Below, in pieces: positions 1 to 9,712 of a stretch of DNA of 64,000 nt. The stretch is from the NCBI RefSeq assembly GCF_008704395.1, contig NZ_CP023695.1, positions 3,968,001 to 4,032,000 of the forward strand, in the 5' to 3' direction. The notes beneath the pieces were generated by a model, which saw only the letters and a list, made by a program, of their open reading frames with translations, did not search any database and was not told the origin of the DNA. Origin of the DNA: Streptomyces alboniger. Lineage in GTDB: Bacteria > Actinomycetota > Actinomycetes > Streptomycetales > Streptomycetaceae. Both the position numbers and the translations under genes were made by a program. Position 1 is the stretch's first letter. Each line of letters opens with the position of its first letter.

Positions 1-395
1 CCCAACTGCCGTACGACGACCGGCTGGAGAAGCCCGACCTCCTTGATGGAGGTGACCAGCTCCGCGAGAGCGTCCTCGTCGAAGACCTCACGAGGCTGCC
101 GCGGGTTGGGCGAGATGAAGTCGAGCGGCAGCTCGGCGAAGTGCGCACCGGCCACCGGAGCGTTCTCCAGGGCCTCCACGGACCGCTGGGCCGGCTCCGC
201 CGTTTCGTGTGAAACAGGGCTCTGCGGAAGCGCGGTCACCTTCGCCGCGGCCACTCCCCGCTCGGCAGTGAGTACCGGCACAACCGTGGGGGACGTCGAG
301 GCTCCCGCCGCGCTCTGCGACACCTGCTTCTCTGTCGGGGCCGCAGGGATCAAGGCACCGAGGCCTCGCCCCAGTCCCCTCCGTCGCTCGCTCAC
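1..395 (-). CDS. parB: ParB chromosome-partitioning protein, N-terminal part (cut by window edge)
   Basis: Reading leftward from GTG at 395 the frame gives an N-terminus beginning [17 protein letters not shown], the typical start of actinobacterial ParB, followed by a variable linker and then a PNPRQPR-type segment where the ParB N-terminal nuclease-like domain begins. The GTG overlaps the parA stop (GTGA, 395-392), so the two are translationally coupled. ParB binds parS sites, loads as a CTP-dependent clamp and organises the origin with ParA. Only about 131 residues are in the window; the helix-turn-helix and dimerisation domains lie outside. A degenerate parS-like sequence sits inside this gene at 202-215. 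Confidence 0.95.
   Translation of the reverse strand, partial: MSERRRGLGRGLGALIPAAPTEKQVSQSAAGASTSPTVVPVLTAERGVAAAKVTALPQSPVSHETAEPAQRSVEALENAPVAGAHFAELPLDFISPNPRQPREVFDEDALAELVTSIKEVGLLQPVVVRQL
202..215. promoter_or_regulatory. Degenerate parS-like site inside parB
   Basis: GTTTCGTGTGAAAC differs from the palindromic parS GTTTCACGTGAAAC only at the two central positions on one side. It lies in the linker-coding part of parB. ParB occupancy is uncertain because central changes usually weaken binding. Confidence 0.45.
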
Positions 396-1468
396 TGCAT
401 CCCCTCCGTCGTGCTGTGCTGGTCGTTCTGAGCGCCCGCGTGGGCGTGTTGGACGTCGTAGCGCACTCCGACTCCGCGCAGCGCGATCTCGCGTGCCGCT
501 TCGAAGTAGGAGAGGGCGCCGCTCGATCCCGGGTCGTAGGTGAGCACCGTCTGGCCGTAGCTCGGAGCCTCCGAGATGCGGACCGAGCGCGGGATGCTGG
601 TCCGCAGCACCTCGCCGCCGAAGTGGTTGCGCACCTCGTCCGCCACCTGGGAGGCGAGCCGGGTCCTGCCGTCGTACATGGTGAGCAGGATCGTCGAGAC
701 GTGCAGGTTGGGGTTGAGATGGCCCCGCACGAGGTCGACGTTGCGCAGGAGCTGGCCGAGCCCTTCCAGTGCGTAGTACTCGCACTGGATGGGGATCAGC
801 ACCTCCGCGCCGGCCACCAGGGCATTGACCGTCAGCAGTCCGAGGGACGGCGGGCAGTCGATGAGGATGTAGTCCAGCGGCTGCTCGTAGGCCTGGATGG
901 CCCGCTGAAGCCGGCTCTCCCGCGCCACCAGGGACACCAGCTCGATCTCCGCACCGGCGAGATCGATCGTGGCCGGGGCGCAGAAGAGACCCTCGACGTC
1001 CGTCACCGGCTGAACGACGTCGGAGAGCGGCTTGCTCTCGACCAGGACGTCGTAGATGGACGGCACTTCGGCGTGATGGTCGATACCGAGAGCGGTGGAG
1101 GCGTTGCCCTGCGGGTCGAGGTCGATCACCAGGACGCGGGCGCCGTGCAGAGCGAGCGAGGCGGCGAGATTGACGGTTGTCGTCGTCTTGCCCACCCCGC
1201 CCTTCTGATTGGCGACCACCATGACACGGGTCTGCTCGGGGCGTGGCAGGCCTTCGCCCGCGCGGCCGAGGGCTTCCACCGCCAGTTGGGCAGCACGACC
1301 GATGGGGGTGTCGTCCATCGGGGTCGGTGTTTCACGTGAAACATCCTCCCCCGCCGATTCGGTACGGGGACCGGGGACCGGATCGGTCATCGGTCCCGCG
1401 ATGTTGGCGTCGGACCGCAAGGATTCACTCTCCTCGACATCAGGCTCGCAATGAACAGAGCCTCCCAT
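392..1468 (-). CDS. parA: ParA chromosome-partitioning ATPase
   Basis: Deviant Walker-A ATPase of the ParA/MinD family that moves ParB-parS complexes. The protein carries the Walker A motif KGGVGKT at about residues 89-95, the A' segment [14 protein letters not shown], and the Walker B-like segment [10 protein letters not shown]. The frame stays open to 1639, but the 57 extra codons run through two DnaA-box-like sequences and a parS site and are not ParA-like. ATG 1468 gives a 358-residue protein of the length I expect for Streptomyces ParA. The start is uncertain because no strong ribosome-binding site precedes it; ATG 1393 is an alternative. The stop overlaps the parB start. Confidence 0.93.
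   Translation of the reverse strand: MGGSVHCEPDVEESESLRSDANIAGPMTDPVPGPRTESAGEDVSRETPTPMDDTPIGRAAQLAVEALGRAGEGLPRPEQTRVMVVANQKGGVGKTTTTVNLAASLALHGARVLVIDLDPQGNASTALGIDHHAEVPSIYDVLVESKPLSDVVQPVTDVEGLFCAPATIDLAGAEIELVSLVARESRLQRAIQAYEQPLDYILIDCPPSLGLLTVNALVAGAEVLIPIQCEYYALEGLGQLLRNVDLVRGHLNPNLHVSTILLTMYDGRTRLASQVADEVRNHFGGEVLRTSIPRSVRISEAPSYGQTVLTYDPGSSGALSYFEAAREIALRGVGVRYDVQHAHAGAQNDQHSTTEGMQ
1329..1342. promoter_or_regulatory. parS: parS site (perfect) inside parA
   Basis: A perfect 14-bp palindrome GTTTCACGTGAAAC, the ParB nucleation site. It lies within the 5' part of parA, where it encodes VSRET-type residues of the poorly conserved N-terminus. Confidence 0.93.
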
Positions 1469-1504
1469 GCTTTGAGGGTCATGAACCAGCGAGGCCCGGT
1501 CTTC

Positions 1505-1531
1505 TGTGGACGAATCCCCCTCTGTGGACAA
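1505..1531 (-). promoter_or_regulatory. Two DnaA-box-like 9-mers upstream of parA
   Basis: On the minus strand, 1523-1531 reads TTGTCCACA, a perfect actinobacterial DnaA box, and 1505-1513 reads TCGTCCACA, one mismatch away. They lie 37-63 bp upstream of the chosen parA start. That could couple parAB expression to DnaA level, which is inference. Confidence 0.6.
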
Positions 1532-1623
1532 CTCCGTGCCCTTATCGAGGGACCCAAGTGGTCGACGTTCGCGAGGTTCCGCGGCGCGGCCGCGACTGAT
1601 GATGCCATGCAGCAGTGAGCGAC

Positions 1624-1637
1624 GTTTCACGTGAAAC
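1624..1637. promoter_or_regulatory. parS: parS site (perfect) upstream of parA
   Basis: A perfect GTTTCACGTGAAAC palindrome in the parA-rsmG intergenic region, about 155 bp upstream of the parA start. With the site at 1329 and those near 38.9 kb it belongs to the origin-proximal parS set. Confidence 0.94.
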
Positions 1638-1725
1638 ACGATGCACGGCAGCCGGGGTGCCGCTGGCGCGACACCCCGGGATGCGTACGTTTGGCAGATT
1701 TTGTGGAGTACAGCCCGCCGAGCCG

Positions 1726-2445
1726 TCAGCCGCGGCGGCGCCTCGCACGCCCGGTGCGCGCGGCCTTGGCCCGCTTCGCGGCGAAGCGCACACCTCCCGG
1801 GCTCTCCCCGACCTCGACCCGCACGACGGTGGACAACGGATCCACCACGCCCTCACCGACATGCAGGACCGAGGTGCCCACCGCACCGAGCTTGCTCAGC
1901 GCGGATCCAGCGGCCTTGACCTCTTCCTCGGCGGTGTCGCCCTTGAGGAGGAGCATCTCCCCATAAGGACGCAGCAGCGGGACGCCCCAGGCAGCCAGGC
2001 GATCCAGCGGCGCCACGGCTCGCGCGGTGACCACATGGACCGGAGGCAGCTTGCCGAGGACCTCCTCGGCGCGACCCCGCACCACCGTCACATGGTCGAG
2101 GCCGAGCAGCTCCACGACCTCCGTGAGGAAGTTCGTACGCCGCAGCAGCGGTTCGAGGAGCGTGATCTTCAGGTCTGGGCGCACCAGGGCCAGGGGGATG
2201 CCGGGCAGCCCGGCACCGGAGCCGACATCGCACACCGTGACGCCCTCGGGCACGACCTCGGACAGCACCGCGCAGTTCAGCAGATGCCGTTCCCAGAGCC
2301 GGGGCACTTCCCGGGGGCCGATCAGGCCTCTCTGCACTCCCGCATCGGCGAGCAGCTCCGCGTACCGGACCGCGTCCGTGAAGCGATCGCCGAATACCGT
2401 CCGGGCCTCTTCAGGCGCCGGGGGGAGCTCCGCATCCTCCGTCAC
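1726..2445 (-). CDS. rsmG: 16S rRNA m7G527 methyltransferase RsmG
   Basis: Methylates N7 of G527 (E. coli numbering) in the 530 loop of 16S rRNA using SAM; its loss gives low-level streptomycin resistance. The protein has the SAM-binding segment VCDVGSGAGLPGIPLALV near residues 70-87 and the family segment TARAVAPLDRLAAW further on. It ends in a Lys/Arg-rich tail. The frame is open to 2469, but GTG 2445 is preceded by GGAAGG with 9 nt spacing and gives a 239-residue protein of family length. It sits between jag and parA in the usual actinobacterial order. Confidence 0.95.
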   Translation of the reverse strand: MTEDAELPPAPEEARTVFGDRFTDAVRYAELLADAGVQRGLIGPREVPRLWERHLLNCAVLSEVVPEGVTVCDVGSGAGLPGIPLALVRPDLKITLLEPLLRRTNFLTEVVELLGLDHVTVVRGRAEEVLGKLPPVHVVTARAVAPLDRLAAWGVPLLRPYGEMLLLKGDTAEEEVKAAGSALSKLGAVGTSVLHVGEGVVDPLSTVVRVEVGESPGGVRFAAKRAKAARTGRARRRRG

Positions 2446-2545
2446 GGGGACCGTCCTTCCGTACCGCACTGGGGTGGCTGACTATCAGGCTGACAAAGAC
2501 CGGCCCCGCCTGCGAACAGACGGGGCCGGGCGTACGCGGGACCGC

Positions 2546-3064
2546 TCAGGCGGGGAGTACGACGACGAAGCGCTGCGGCTCCTCGCCCTCGGACTCACTG
2601 CGCAGGCCGGCGGCCTTGACCGCATCATGCACGACCTTGCGCTCGAACGGCGTCATCGGCTTGAGCTTGGTCGGCTCACCGGAGCTCTTGACCTCGGCCG
2701 CGGCCTGGGCGCCGATCTCCGAGAGCTCCTCACGCTTCTTGGCGCGGTAGCCCGCGATGTCGAGCATCAGGCGACTGCGGTCACCGGTCTCGCGGTGCAC
2801 GGCGAGACGCGTGAGCTCCTGGAGTGCCTCCAGGACCTCTCCGTCACGGCCGACCAGCTTCTGGAGGTCACGGCTGGCGGTGTCGCTGATGATCGAGACA
2901 GCGGCCCGGTCGGCCTCGACGTCCATGTCGATGTCGCCGTCGAGGTCGGCGATGTCCAGCAGACCCTCGAGGTAGTCCGCAGCGATCTCGCCCTCCTGCT
3001 CGAGGCGGGTGAGCGTGTCGCCGGCCTCGGCCTCGGCTGCGGCGGAGGTGGTGCCTTCCGTCAC
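2546..3064 (-). CDS. jag: Jag/KhpB-type single-stranded nucleic-acid-binding protein (KH-R3H)
   Basis: A 172-residue protein starting at GTG 3064, just downstream of yidC. The middle contains a degenerate KH-type segment (KLVGRDGEVLEALQ) and the C-terminal half an R3H-like segment (SRLMLDIAGYRAKKREEL, then KPMTPFERKVVHDAV). Jag/KhpB proteins bind RNA and in Firmicutes affect division and envelope genes. The role in actinomycetes is not settled. The N-terminal Jag-N domain is absent; an acidic Ala/Glu-rich stretch is there instead. Conserved position between yidC and rsmG. Confidence 0.92.
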   Translation of the reverse strand: MTEGTTSAAAEAEAGDTLTRLEQEGEIAADYLEGLLDIADLDGDIDMDVEADRAAVSIISDTASRDLQKLVGRDGEVLEALQELTRLAVHRETGDRSRLMLDIAGYRAKKREELSEIGAQAAAEVKSSGEPTKLKPMTPFERKVVHDAVKAAGLRSESEGEEPQRFVVVLPA

Positions 3065-3078
3065 GGGATGGACTCCTT

Positions 3079-4380
3079 CTACTTCTTGGAGGACGGGTGC
3101 TTGGGCCGCTGCTGGCCCTTGCGCTGCTGTCCCGACTTGGCTTTGCTGCGCGTTCCGGAGCCGGGCTTGTTGCCCGTCGTGCTACCGCCTGTCGGCTTGG
3201 CCTTGGGGGCGGCGTCCTCAGGCTGGTCCTGAGCCTTCTCCAGCGACGTCTTGGGTACCTCTTCGCCCTCCGCCTTGGCGCCCTGCGCGATGGCGGACTG
3301 GCGCTTGGCCTTGCTCTGGCGCTTGGGCTGCTGGCGCTTCGGAGCCCCGGCGGCCGTGGCCCCGTCCTCGGTCAGCGTGGCGACGGCACTCTCGCTCTCC
3401 ACCACGGAGCCGTCGGCCTGGGCCGCGAGGCCCGCCTTGGTCAGACCGTTGATGAACTTGCGCTCGAACTCGTTGCGGTCCCGGCCCTTGGCGACGATCG
3501 CCTTGACGACGTTCACGTTGCCGCGGCCCCGCACCTTCTTGTGGTGCGTGACCTGCTTCTGCAGGCGCTCCAGGAAGGCGGCCTGGGCCTTGGAGCCCGG
3601 CGTGGGGTTCCGGCGGATCACGAACATCTGCTGGCCCATGGTCCACACGTTGGTGGTCAGCCAGTAGACGAGGACACCGACGGGGAAGTTGATGCCGAAG
3701 ATGGCGAACATGATCGGGAAGACGTACATGAGCATCTTCTGCTGCTGCATGAACGGCGTCTTGACCGTCGTGTCCACGTTCTTCGTCATCAGCTGGCGCT
3801 GGGTGAAGAACTGCGACGCCGACATCAGGATGATCATGACGGCGGTGATGACGCGGACGTCGGTCAGCGTGGCACCGAGCGAGGCGACCTTGTCGGCGCT
3901 GTCCATGAACTTCGCGGCCAGCGGGGCACCGAAGATGTGCGCGTTACGCGCGCTCTCCAGGAGCGGGCCGTCGATGACACCAATCTCCTTGCCCGTCGCG
4001 ATGCCGTTCAGCACGTGGTACAGGGCGAAGAAGAAGGGCGACTGCGCCAGGATGGGAAGGCACGAGGAGAGCGGGTTGGTACCCGACTCCTTGTACAGCT
4101 TCATCATCTCTTCGGACTGGCGCTGCTTGTCGCTCTTGTAGCGCTCCTGGATCTTCTTCATCTCGGGCTGAAGCGTCTGCATGGCCCGAGTGGCCTTGAT
4201 CTGCTTCACGAAGAGCGGGATCAGGCAGATACGGATCAGGATCACCAGGGACACGATGGACAGGCCCCAGGCCCAGCCCGTGTCGGGACCGAAGATCTTC
4301 CCGTACACCGAGTGGAACTGGACGATGACCCACGAAACTGGTGTCGTGATAAAGCTGAAGAGACTGGCAATCGTGTCCAC
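3079..4380 (-). CDS. yidC: YidC/Oxa1 membrane protein insertase
   Basis: Inserts membrane proteins alone or with SecYEG. A hydrophobic segment near residues 30-55 is followed by the cytoplasmic coiled-coil region ([21 protein letters not shown]) and then further membrane spans (about 105-125, 175-195, 215-245). There is no signal peptide of the Gram-negative kind and no large periplasmic domain, as in Gram-positive YidC. The C-terminal 180 residues form a long Lys/Ala/Gln/Ser-rich cytoplasmic tail, which in family members contacts ribosomes. Start ATG 4380, 3 nt after the yidD stop. Confidence 0.97.
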   Translation of the reverse strand: MDTIASLFSFITTPVSWVIVQFHSVYGKIFGPDTGWAWGLSIVSLVILIRICLIPLFVKQIKATRAMQTLQPEMKKIQERYKSDKQRQSEEMMKLYKESGTNPLSSCLPILAQSPFFFALYHVLNGIATGKEIGVIDGPLLESARNAHIFGAPLAAKFMDSADKVASLGATLTDVRVITAVMIILMSASQFFTQRQLMTKNVDTTVKTPFMQQQKMLMYVFPIMFAIFGINFPVGVLVYWLTTNVWTMGQQMFVIRRNPTPGSKAQAAFLERLQKQVTHHKKVRGRGNVNVVKAIVAKGRDRNEFERKFINGLTKAGLAAQADGSVVESESAVATLTEDGATAAGAPKRQQPKRQSKAKRQSAIAQGAKAEGEEVPKTSLEKAQDQPEDAAPKAKPTGGSTTGNKPGSGTRSKAKSGQQRKGQQRPKHPSSKK

Positions 4381-4383
4381 TAA

Positions 4384-4740
4384 TCAGGCTCCTTGAGCAT
4401 GGGACGGGGTCTCGGTCTCGGCAGCCGTGCTCGGGGGAAGAGCCCCGGTCGGCCCGCCTGCGGCGGAGGGCCCGCCCTTGCGTTCGCGCCAGGCGGCGCG
4501 CAGCATCTCGTGCCACCGCGGACGCTTGCGCGGCGGAACATGGTCGACACCACCGAGCGACCACGGGTTGCACCGAAGGATGCGCCAGGCAGTGAGCGCC
4601 GTTCCCTTGATCGCGCCGTGCCGGTCGATGGCCAGATAGCCGTAGCGGGAACACGACGGGTAGTACTTGCACACCGGGCCCAGGAGTGGACTGATCGTCC
4701 ACTGGTACAGCTTGATCAGGGCCAGCAGCGGGTACTTCAT
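4384..4740 (-). CDS. yidD: YidD membrane protein insertion efficiency factor
   Basis: A 118-residue member of the YidD (haemolysin/DUF37) family with the characteristic segments [26 protein letters not shown] and [17 protein letters not shown], including the conserved CRYYPSCS-type cysteines. YidD is a small membrane-associated protein that helps YidC. The start overlaps the rnpA stop by 4 bp (ATGA). The last 35 residues are a low-complexity Ala/Thr/Gly-rich tail. Confidence 0.96.
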   Translation of the reverse strand: MKYPLLALIKLYQWTISPLLGPVCKYYPSCSRYGYLAIDRHGAIKGTALTAWRILRCNPWSLGGVDHVPPRKRPRWHEMLRAAWRERKGGPSAAGGPTGALPPSTAAETETPSHAQGA

Positions 4741-5108
4741 CGCGCGCCCCCTCCCAGCAACCGCTGCAAGGCGGCGTCCAGGTCTCGGGCCAGCTGTGCA
4801 TGGTCGGCGTCACCCGCTCCGGGCAGCGCTCGTACGACTACCAGGCTACCGGGGGGCACGGAGGCCAGCCGGTCACGCATGAGGTGGCGAAGCCTGCGCT
4901 TCACCGTATTGCGTACGACTGCTCCACCCACGGCCTTGCTGACAACGAAACCCGCACGTGTCGGGGGAAGGGTCTCCCCAGGCACGTGCGGGTCCATTGC
5001 ACCGCTACGTAGATGGACGACGAGGAGCGGGCGACCAGCCCGGCGCCCTCGTCGTACCGCGGTCGCGAAGTCTTCGCGCCGCCTCAGCCGATGCTCGGTA
5101 GGCAGCAC
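4737..5108 (-). CDS. rnpA: Ribonuclease P protein component
   Basis: A 123-residue basic protein. It starts [21 protein letters not shown] and has the RNR-like core ([18 protein letters not shown] at about residues 60-77) that contacts the catalytic RNA and the pre-tRNA 5' leader. The gene sits between rpmH and yidD in the order conserved around bacterial origins and overlaps yidD by 4 bp. Confidence 0.97.
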   Translation of the reverse strand: MLPTEHRLRRREDFATAVRRGRRAGRPLLVVHLRSGAMDPHVPGETLPPTRAGFVVSKAVGGAVVRNTVKRRLRHLMRDRLASVPPGSLVVVRALPGAGDADHAQLARDLDAALQRLLGGGAR

Positions 5109-5129
5109 GACGTCATGACCTGACTGAGA

Positions 5130-5267
5130 TCAGGCGGACAGGCGGGCGCGACCCTTGCCACGGCGGGACGCGAGAATCGCGCGGCCGGCACGGGTGCGCA
5201 TGCGCAGCCGGAAGCCGTGGGTCTTGGCGCGACGACGGTTGTTCGGCTGGAAGGTGCGCTTGCTCAC
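5130..5267 (-). CDS. rpmH: Large-subunit ribosomal protein bL34
   Basis: A 45-residue highly basic protein read from GTG 5267 to the stop at 5132-5130. It begins [19 protein letters not shown] and ends with a [13 protein letters not shown] C-terminus, diagnostic of bL34. The gene is divergent from dnaA and leads the leftward rpmH-rnpA-yidD-yidC-jag-rsmG string. Confidence 0.98.
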   Translation of the reverse strand: MSKRTFQPNNRRRAKTHGFRLRMRTRAGRAILASRRGKGRARLSA

Positions 5268-5634
5268 TCGGGGGCTCCAGAAATGATCGTGTGGTGGCGG
5301 GACATCGCCTGGCTGTCACCGTGCGCCCACGAGAAGCTCGCGAATACGCACCGAGTGCACCGCTTCACAATCACAGATCGTGATCTTTGCCCATCGGAGG
5401 CAGGCGGCAGCAGCCATCGACAACTCGACCTGGTCACGGTACGCGGGACTACGCCATCCGGTCAAACCGACCGCTGAAGGGAGACACTGTGCACAGCCTG
5501 TGGACAACAACTTGAACCGCAGCCGTCGCCCTGACTACCTTGGCTGAACTCCGATTCGTTCCCTTCCCCCTCCCCATCCCGATTTCCGTCCCAAGAACCA
5601 CACCTTCGTGGGACCCCGTGAGAGAGCGTGCCCT
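5268..5634. promoter_or_regulatory. rpmH-dnaA divergent promoter region
   Basis: A 367-bp intergenic region without a credible gene. It holds a perfect inverted DnaA box (TGTGGACAA, 5499-5507), consistent with DnaA autoregulation as known in Streptomyces. A plausible dnaA promoter lies just after it: TTGAAC at 5512-5517, 18 nt, then TACCTT at 5536-5541. This leaves a leader of about 90 nt. A short dyad AGATCGTGATCT at 5375-5386 lies nearer rpmH. Transcription starts are inferred. Confidence 0.6.
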
Positions 5635-7560
5635 GTGGCTGACGTACCTGCCGATCTTGCCGCAGTGTGGCCACGAGTTCTGGAACATCTGCTGGGTGAG
5701 GGGCGGGGTCAGGGCGTCGAGGCGAAGGACGAGCGGTGGCTCAGGAGCTGCCAGCCCCTGGCGCTGGTCGCCGACACGGCGCTGCTAGCCGTCCCGAACG
5801 AATTCGCCAAGGGCGTACTCGAGGGACGCCTCGCACCCGTGGTCAGCGAGACCCTGACCCGCGAGTGCGGCCGCCCGATCCGCATCGCCATCACGGTCGA
5901 CGACTCCGTGGGCGAGCCGCCGGGTCCGCCGGCGCCGCCGATGCAGCACCAGAACGGCCAGCAGCAGTCGCACCAGCAGCGTTACGAAGAGCCCGAGCTG
6001 CCCTCCGGGTCCGGTCAGGGGCGCGACTCGTACGACGGTTACGGGCGCCGCCCCTCGGACGAGCACCAGTCGGGCTCCCGGTCCGATCAGATGCCGTCCG
6101 CCCGGCCCGCCTACCCCGACTATCAGCGGCCGGCCCCGGGCGCCTGGCCGCAGCAGCAGCCGCCGCAGGACGACTACGGCTGGCAGCAGCCGCGGCTCGG
6201 CTTCCCCGACCGCGATCCCTACGCGAGCCCGGCCCAGCAGCCGCAGCACGACTACCGCTCGCAGCCGCCGCAGGAGCGCTCGCCGTACGAGCAGCAGCGC
6301 TCCGAGCAGCAGGACCGGCGCGAGCGCCACGACATGCCCGACTCGTCCGGCGATCACCGGGGCCATCGCGATCCCCGCGATCACCGCGACCCGCGTGACC
6401 ACCGGGGCAATGCCGGGCACGGCGGCCACGGAGTGCACCGGGGCGGTCCGGTGGGCCCCACGTCGTCGAGCGGCGCCCCCGGCCCGCTGGCCGCGCAGCC
6501 GGCGCCCGCGACGGGACCCGGCGAGCCGACCGCGCGGCTCAACCCCAAGTACCTCTTCGACACCTTCGTCATCGGTGCGTCCAACCGCTTCGCGCACGCG
6601 GCCGCGGTCGCCGTCGCCGAGGCGCCCGCGAAGGCCTACAACCCGCTCTTCATCTATGGGGAGTCCGGGCTCGGCAAAACGCATCTTCTGCACGCGATCG
6701 GGCACTACGCCCGCAGCCTGTACCCCGGCACGCGCGTGCGGTACGTGAGCTCCGAGGAGTTCACCAACGAGTTCATCAACTCCATCCGCGACGGCAAGGG
6801 CGACAGCTTCCGCAAGCGCTACCGCGAGATGGACATCCTGCTGGTCGACGACATCCAGTTCCTCGCGGACAAGGAGTCGACGCAGGAGGAGTTCTTCCAC
6901 ACCTTCAATACGCTCCACAACGCGAACAAGCAGATCGTCCTCTCCAGCGACCGGCCGCCCAAGCAGCTGGTGACCCTGGAGGACCGGCTGCGCAACCGCT
7001 TCGAGTGGGGACTGATCACCGACGTCCAGCCGCCCGAGCTGGAGACGCGTATCGCCATCCTTCGCAAGAAGGCGGTGCAGGAGCAGCTGAACGCCCCTCC
7101 GGAAGTGCTCGAGTTCATCGCGTCGCGGATCTCGCGGAACATCCGTGAGCTGGAGGGCGCGCTGATCCGGGTCACGGCGTTCGCGTCGCTGAACCGACAG
7201 CCCGTGGACCTGGGGCTCACGGAGATCGTCCTCAAGGACCTGATCCCGGGCGGGGAGGACGCGGCTCCGGAGATCACGGCGACGGCCATCATGGCCGCGA
7301 CCGCCGACTACTTCGGGCTGACGGTGGACGACCTGTGCGGATCCTCGCGCAGCCGCGTCCTGGTGACGGCCCGCCAGATCGCCATGTACCTGTGCCGCGA
7401 GCTGACAGACCTCTCCCTGCCGAAGATCGGGGCGCAGTTCGGCGGCCGTGACCACACGACCGTCATGCACGCGGACCGCAAGATCCGCGCACTGATGGCC
7501 GAGCGGCGCTCCATCTACAACCAGGTCACCGAGCTGACCAACCGCATCAAGAACGGCTGA
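5635..7560 (+). CDS. dnaA: Chromosomal replication initiator DnaA
   Basis: Binds DnaA boxes in oriC, unwinds the origin and loads the helicase. GTG 5635 gives the known Streptomyces N-terminus [20 protein letters not shown] (domain I, residues 1 to about 85). Domain II is an exceptionally long low-complexity linker to about residue 300, rich in Gln, Pro, His, Arg and Asp, with HRDPRDHR repeats. Domain III has Walker [12 protein letters not shown] near residue 341 and Walker [11 protein letters not shown]. The C-terminal domain IV signature is [18 protein letters not shown]. At 641 residues it is far longer than E. coli DnaA (467), as usual for streptomycetes. A strong terminator follows. Confidence 0.98.
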   Translation: MADVPADLAAVWPRVLEHLLGEGRGQGVEAKDERWLRSCQPLALVADTALLAVPNEFAKGVLEGRLAPVVSETLTRECGRPIRIAITVDDSVGEPPGPPAPPMQHQNGQQQSHQQRYEEPELPSGSGQGRDSYDGYGRRPSDEHQSGSRSDQMPSARPAYPDYQRPAPGAWPQQQPPQDDYGWQQPRLGFPDRDPYASPAQQPQHDYRSQPPQERSPYEQQRSEQQDRRERHDMPDSSGDHRGHRDPRDHRDPRDHRGNAGHGGHGVHRGGPVGPTSSSGAPGPLAAQPAPATGPGEPTARLNPKYLFDTFVIGASNRFAHAAAVAVAEAPAKAYNPLFIYGESGLGKTHLLHAIGHYARSLYPGTRVRYVSSEEFTNEFINSIRDGKGDSFRKRYREMDILLVDDIQFLADKESTQEEFFHTFNTLHNANKQIVLSSDRPPKQLVTLEDRLRNRFEWGLITDVQPPELETRIAILRKKAVQEQLNAPPEVLEFIASRISRNIRELEGALIRVTAFASLNRQPVDLGLTEIVLKDLIPGGEDAAPEITATAIMAATADYFGLTVDDLCGSSRSRVLVTARQIAMYLCRELTDLSLPKIGAQFGGRDHTTVMHADRKIRALMAERRSIYNQVTELTNRIKNG

Positions 7561-7582
7561 GAGCCGCCGCGACACGTCGCTG

Positions 7583-7619
7583 AGGGCGCCCCGGGACAAG
7601 TCCTGGGGCGCCCTTTTTC
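7583..7619 (+). terminator. Rho-independent terminator after dnaA
   Basis: AGGGCGCCCCGGGAC pairs with GTCCTGGGGCGCCCT across a tiny loop, followed by TTTTT. It closes dnaA transcription before oriC. Confidence 0.88.
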
Positions 7620-8492
7620 GTTGCTCACGCGCGCGTGGAGCCCGTTCCGACCGCGCCGGAAGCGGTCAGGGACCGCACAGGGATGTCGTACGAGCAGGCC
7701 TCGCTGTTCGATTTCCCCTGTTCAGACGGGGGTTCTCCACAGATGTTCGAACTTTTTCGCTTCCACACCCTGGGGACTGGAAAGTTGTCCAGACGCTGTC
7801 CACAGGGGACGCTGCTGAGAGATCATCAGGCCTGGTCAGCTGGTTGTGGATTCGTGGACGAAGACTGTCCACAGGGTGTGGATGGAAATTCCGTCCACAG
7901 GATGTGCACGACGTTGTCCACCGGCGGCCCACAGGATCGGGCTCGTTGTCCCCAGCTTTCCCCAGCTTCTCCACACGGCTGTCCACTGTTCGGCAACGTG
8001 ACGCGCCCTCTCACCGGGTCGAGTGAAAGGCGTCACACCAAGGTGGTCGGTTGGCCTGTGGGGAAGCTGGGTAAAGCTGGGGACAGCGCTGGGGAGAAGT
8101 GGCCCCTACCTGTGCATCGGGTGTGCAGAACTTTCGCCCGTCCACAGAAACACCCGGTTGTCCACGGGCTCCGCCCACAGGCTCAGTGGATAAAAAACCG
8201 GCACTGACCAGCGCATTCGCGGTTATCCACGGTTTCCACAGCCCCTACTACTACTCCCAACTAGAGAGACCGGGGAAATGGTTTCGAAGCTGGGGCTGTG
8301 CACAACTCTCGCTCCGGGCCTCCGACACCGCTCGCCACGACTTGACCCCGACAGGCACCGACTGTCAGTGCCGTGCGTCAGACTGGACCCCGGTGTCCCT
8401 CCCACGGCATGGCTGAGAGGCACCGAGTCAGACGACGAGGGCCACAGGCCCAGCGGGCGAGAGCAGCCAGCAACAGCAGGAGGGCGGCTTAG
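7620..8492. other. oriC: Chromosomal origin of replication oriC
   Basis: The dnaA-dnaN intergenic region without credible ORFs. It holds about 17 matches to TTGTCCACA with up to two or three mismatches. Plus-strand matches start at 7733, 7785, 7796, 7865, 7891, 7914, 7946, 7967, 7979, 8138, 8158, 8223 and 8232. Inverted matches start at 7845, 7877, 8057 and 8185. This matches the dense DnaA-box arrays known from Streptomyces oriC. The densest groups are 7733-7987 and 8138-8240. AT-richer DNA lies at 8187-8200 and 8246-8280. From about 8290 to dnaN nothing further is recognisable. Confidence 0.95.
8223..8270. other. Putative origin-unwinding element: abutting DnaA boxes plus DnaA-trio run
   Basis: TTATCCACG (8223-8231) directly abuts GTTTCCACA (8232-8240). 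Then come GCCCC (8241-8245) and TACTACTACTCC (8246-8257), followed by an A/T-richer stretch. This is the order of the B. subtilis unwinding element: DnaA boxes, short GC-rich spacer, then 3'-GAT-5' DnaA-trios on the opposite strand. The assignment is by analogy. Confidence 0.6.
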
Positions 8493-9623
8493 GTGAAGAT
8501 CCGGGTTGAACGCGACGTACTCGCGGAGGCGGTGGCCTGGGCGGCGCGCAGCCTCCCGGCCCGGCCGCCTGCGCCCGTCCTCGCAGGCCTGCTGCTGAAG
8601 GCCGAGGAAGGCGCACTGAGCCTGTCGAGCTTCGACTACGAGGTCTCGGCGCGCGTCTCGGTGGACGCCGAGGTGGACGAGGAAGGCACGGTCCTCGTGT
8701 CCGGCCGCCTCCTCGCGGACATCTGCCGCGCGCTCCCCAACCGCCCGGTGGAGATCTCCACAGACGGTGTACGGGCGACGGTCGTCTGCGGCTCCTCGCG
8801 ATTCACACTCCACACGCTTCCTGTGGAGGAGTACCCCGCGCTGCCGCAGATGCCGACCGCCACCGGCACCGTCCCCGGTGAGGTCTTCGCCTCCGCCGCC
8901 TCCCAGGTGGCCATCGCCGCGGGCCGCGACGACACACTGCCCGTGCTGACCGGCGTACGCATCGAGATCGAGGGCGACACGGTCACCCTGGCCTCCACCG
9001 ACCGCTACCGCTTCGCGGTCCGCGAGTTCCTGTGGAAGCCGGAGAACCCCGAGGCGTCCGCGGTCGCCCTGGTCCCCGCCAAGACGCTCCTGGACACCGC
9101 CAAGGCGCTCACGAGCGGCGACACGGTCACCCTGGCGCTGTCCGGCTCGGGCGCGGGCGAGGGCCTGATCGGTTTCGAGGGCGCGGGACGGCGTACGACC
9201 ACGCGTCTCCTCGAGGGCGACCTGCCGAAGTACCGCACGCTGTTCCCGACCGAGTTCAACTCGGTGGCCGTGATCGAGACCGCCCCCTTCGTGGAGGCCG
9301 TCAAGCGCGTGGCCCTGGTCGCCGAGCGGAACACCCCGGTGCGGCTCAGCTTCGAGCAGGGCGTGCTGATCCTGGAGGCCGGCTCCAGCGACGACGCACA
9401 GGCTGTGGAAAGGGTCGACGCCCAGCTCGACGGCGACGACATCTCGATCGCCTTCAACCCGACGTTCCTGCTCGACGGCCTGAGCGCGATCGACTCCCCG
9501 GTCGCCCAGCTGTCGTTCACGACCTCCACGAAGCCCGCGCTGCTGAGCGGCAGGCCGGCCGTGGACGCCGAGGCGGACGACGCCTACAAGTACCTGATCA
9601 TGCCGGTACGTCTGAGCGGCTGA
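8493..9623 (+). CDS. dnaN: DNA polymerase III sliding clamp (beta subunit)
   Basis: The ring-shaped processivity factor for replicative polymerase. GTG 8493, preceded by AGGAGGGCGG, gives a 376-residue protein starting MKIRVERDVLAEAVAWAARS with the three clamp domains in order. The conserved C-terminus YKYLIMPVRLSG is present. Family members are 360-380 residues. It is the first gene right of oriC and is read away from it. Confidence 0.98.
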   Translation: MKIRVERDVLAEAVAWAARSLPARPPAPVLAGLLLKAEEGALSLSSFDYEVSARVSVDAEVDEEGTVLVSGRLLADICRALPNRPVEISTDGVRATVVCGSSRFTLHTLPVEEYPALPQMPTATGTVPGEVFASAASQVAIAAGRDDTLPVLTGVRIEIEGDTVTLASTDRYRFAVREFLWKPENPEASAVALVPAKTLLDTAKALTSGDTVTLALSGSGAGEGLIGFEGAGRRTTTRLLEGDLPKYRTLFPTEFNSVAVIETAPFVEAVKRVALVAERNTPVRLSFEQGVLILEAGSSDDAQAVERVDAQLDGDDISIAFNPTFLLDGLSAIDSPVAQLSFTTSTKPALLSGRPAVDAEADDAYKYLIMPVRLSG

Positions 9624-9712
9624 GCCCACAGGTGTGTGCGTGCGTCCGGGCGTAGGCTCGGACGCAGGTACGAAAGTGCCGTAACGCCACGTCGCTAGTG
9701 AAGGAACCACTG

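Noticed and set aside
5785..7599. 604-residue minus-strand frame opposite dnaA
   Set aside because: Antisense to the conserved DnaA ATPase domain; composition is that of a frame shadow.
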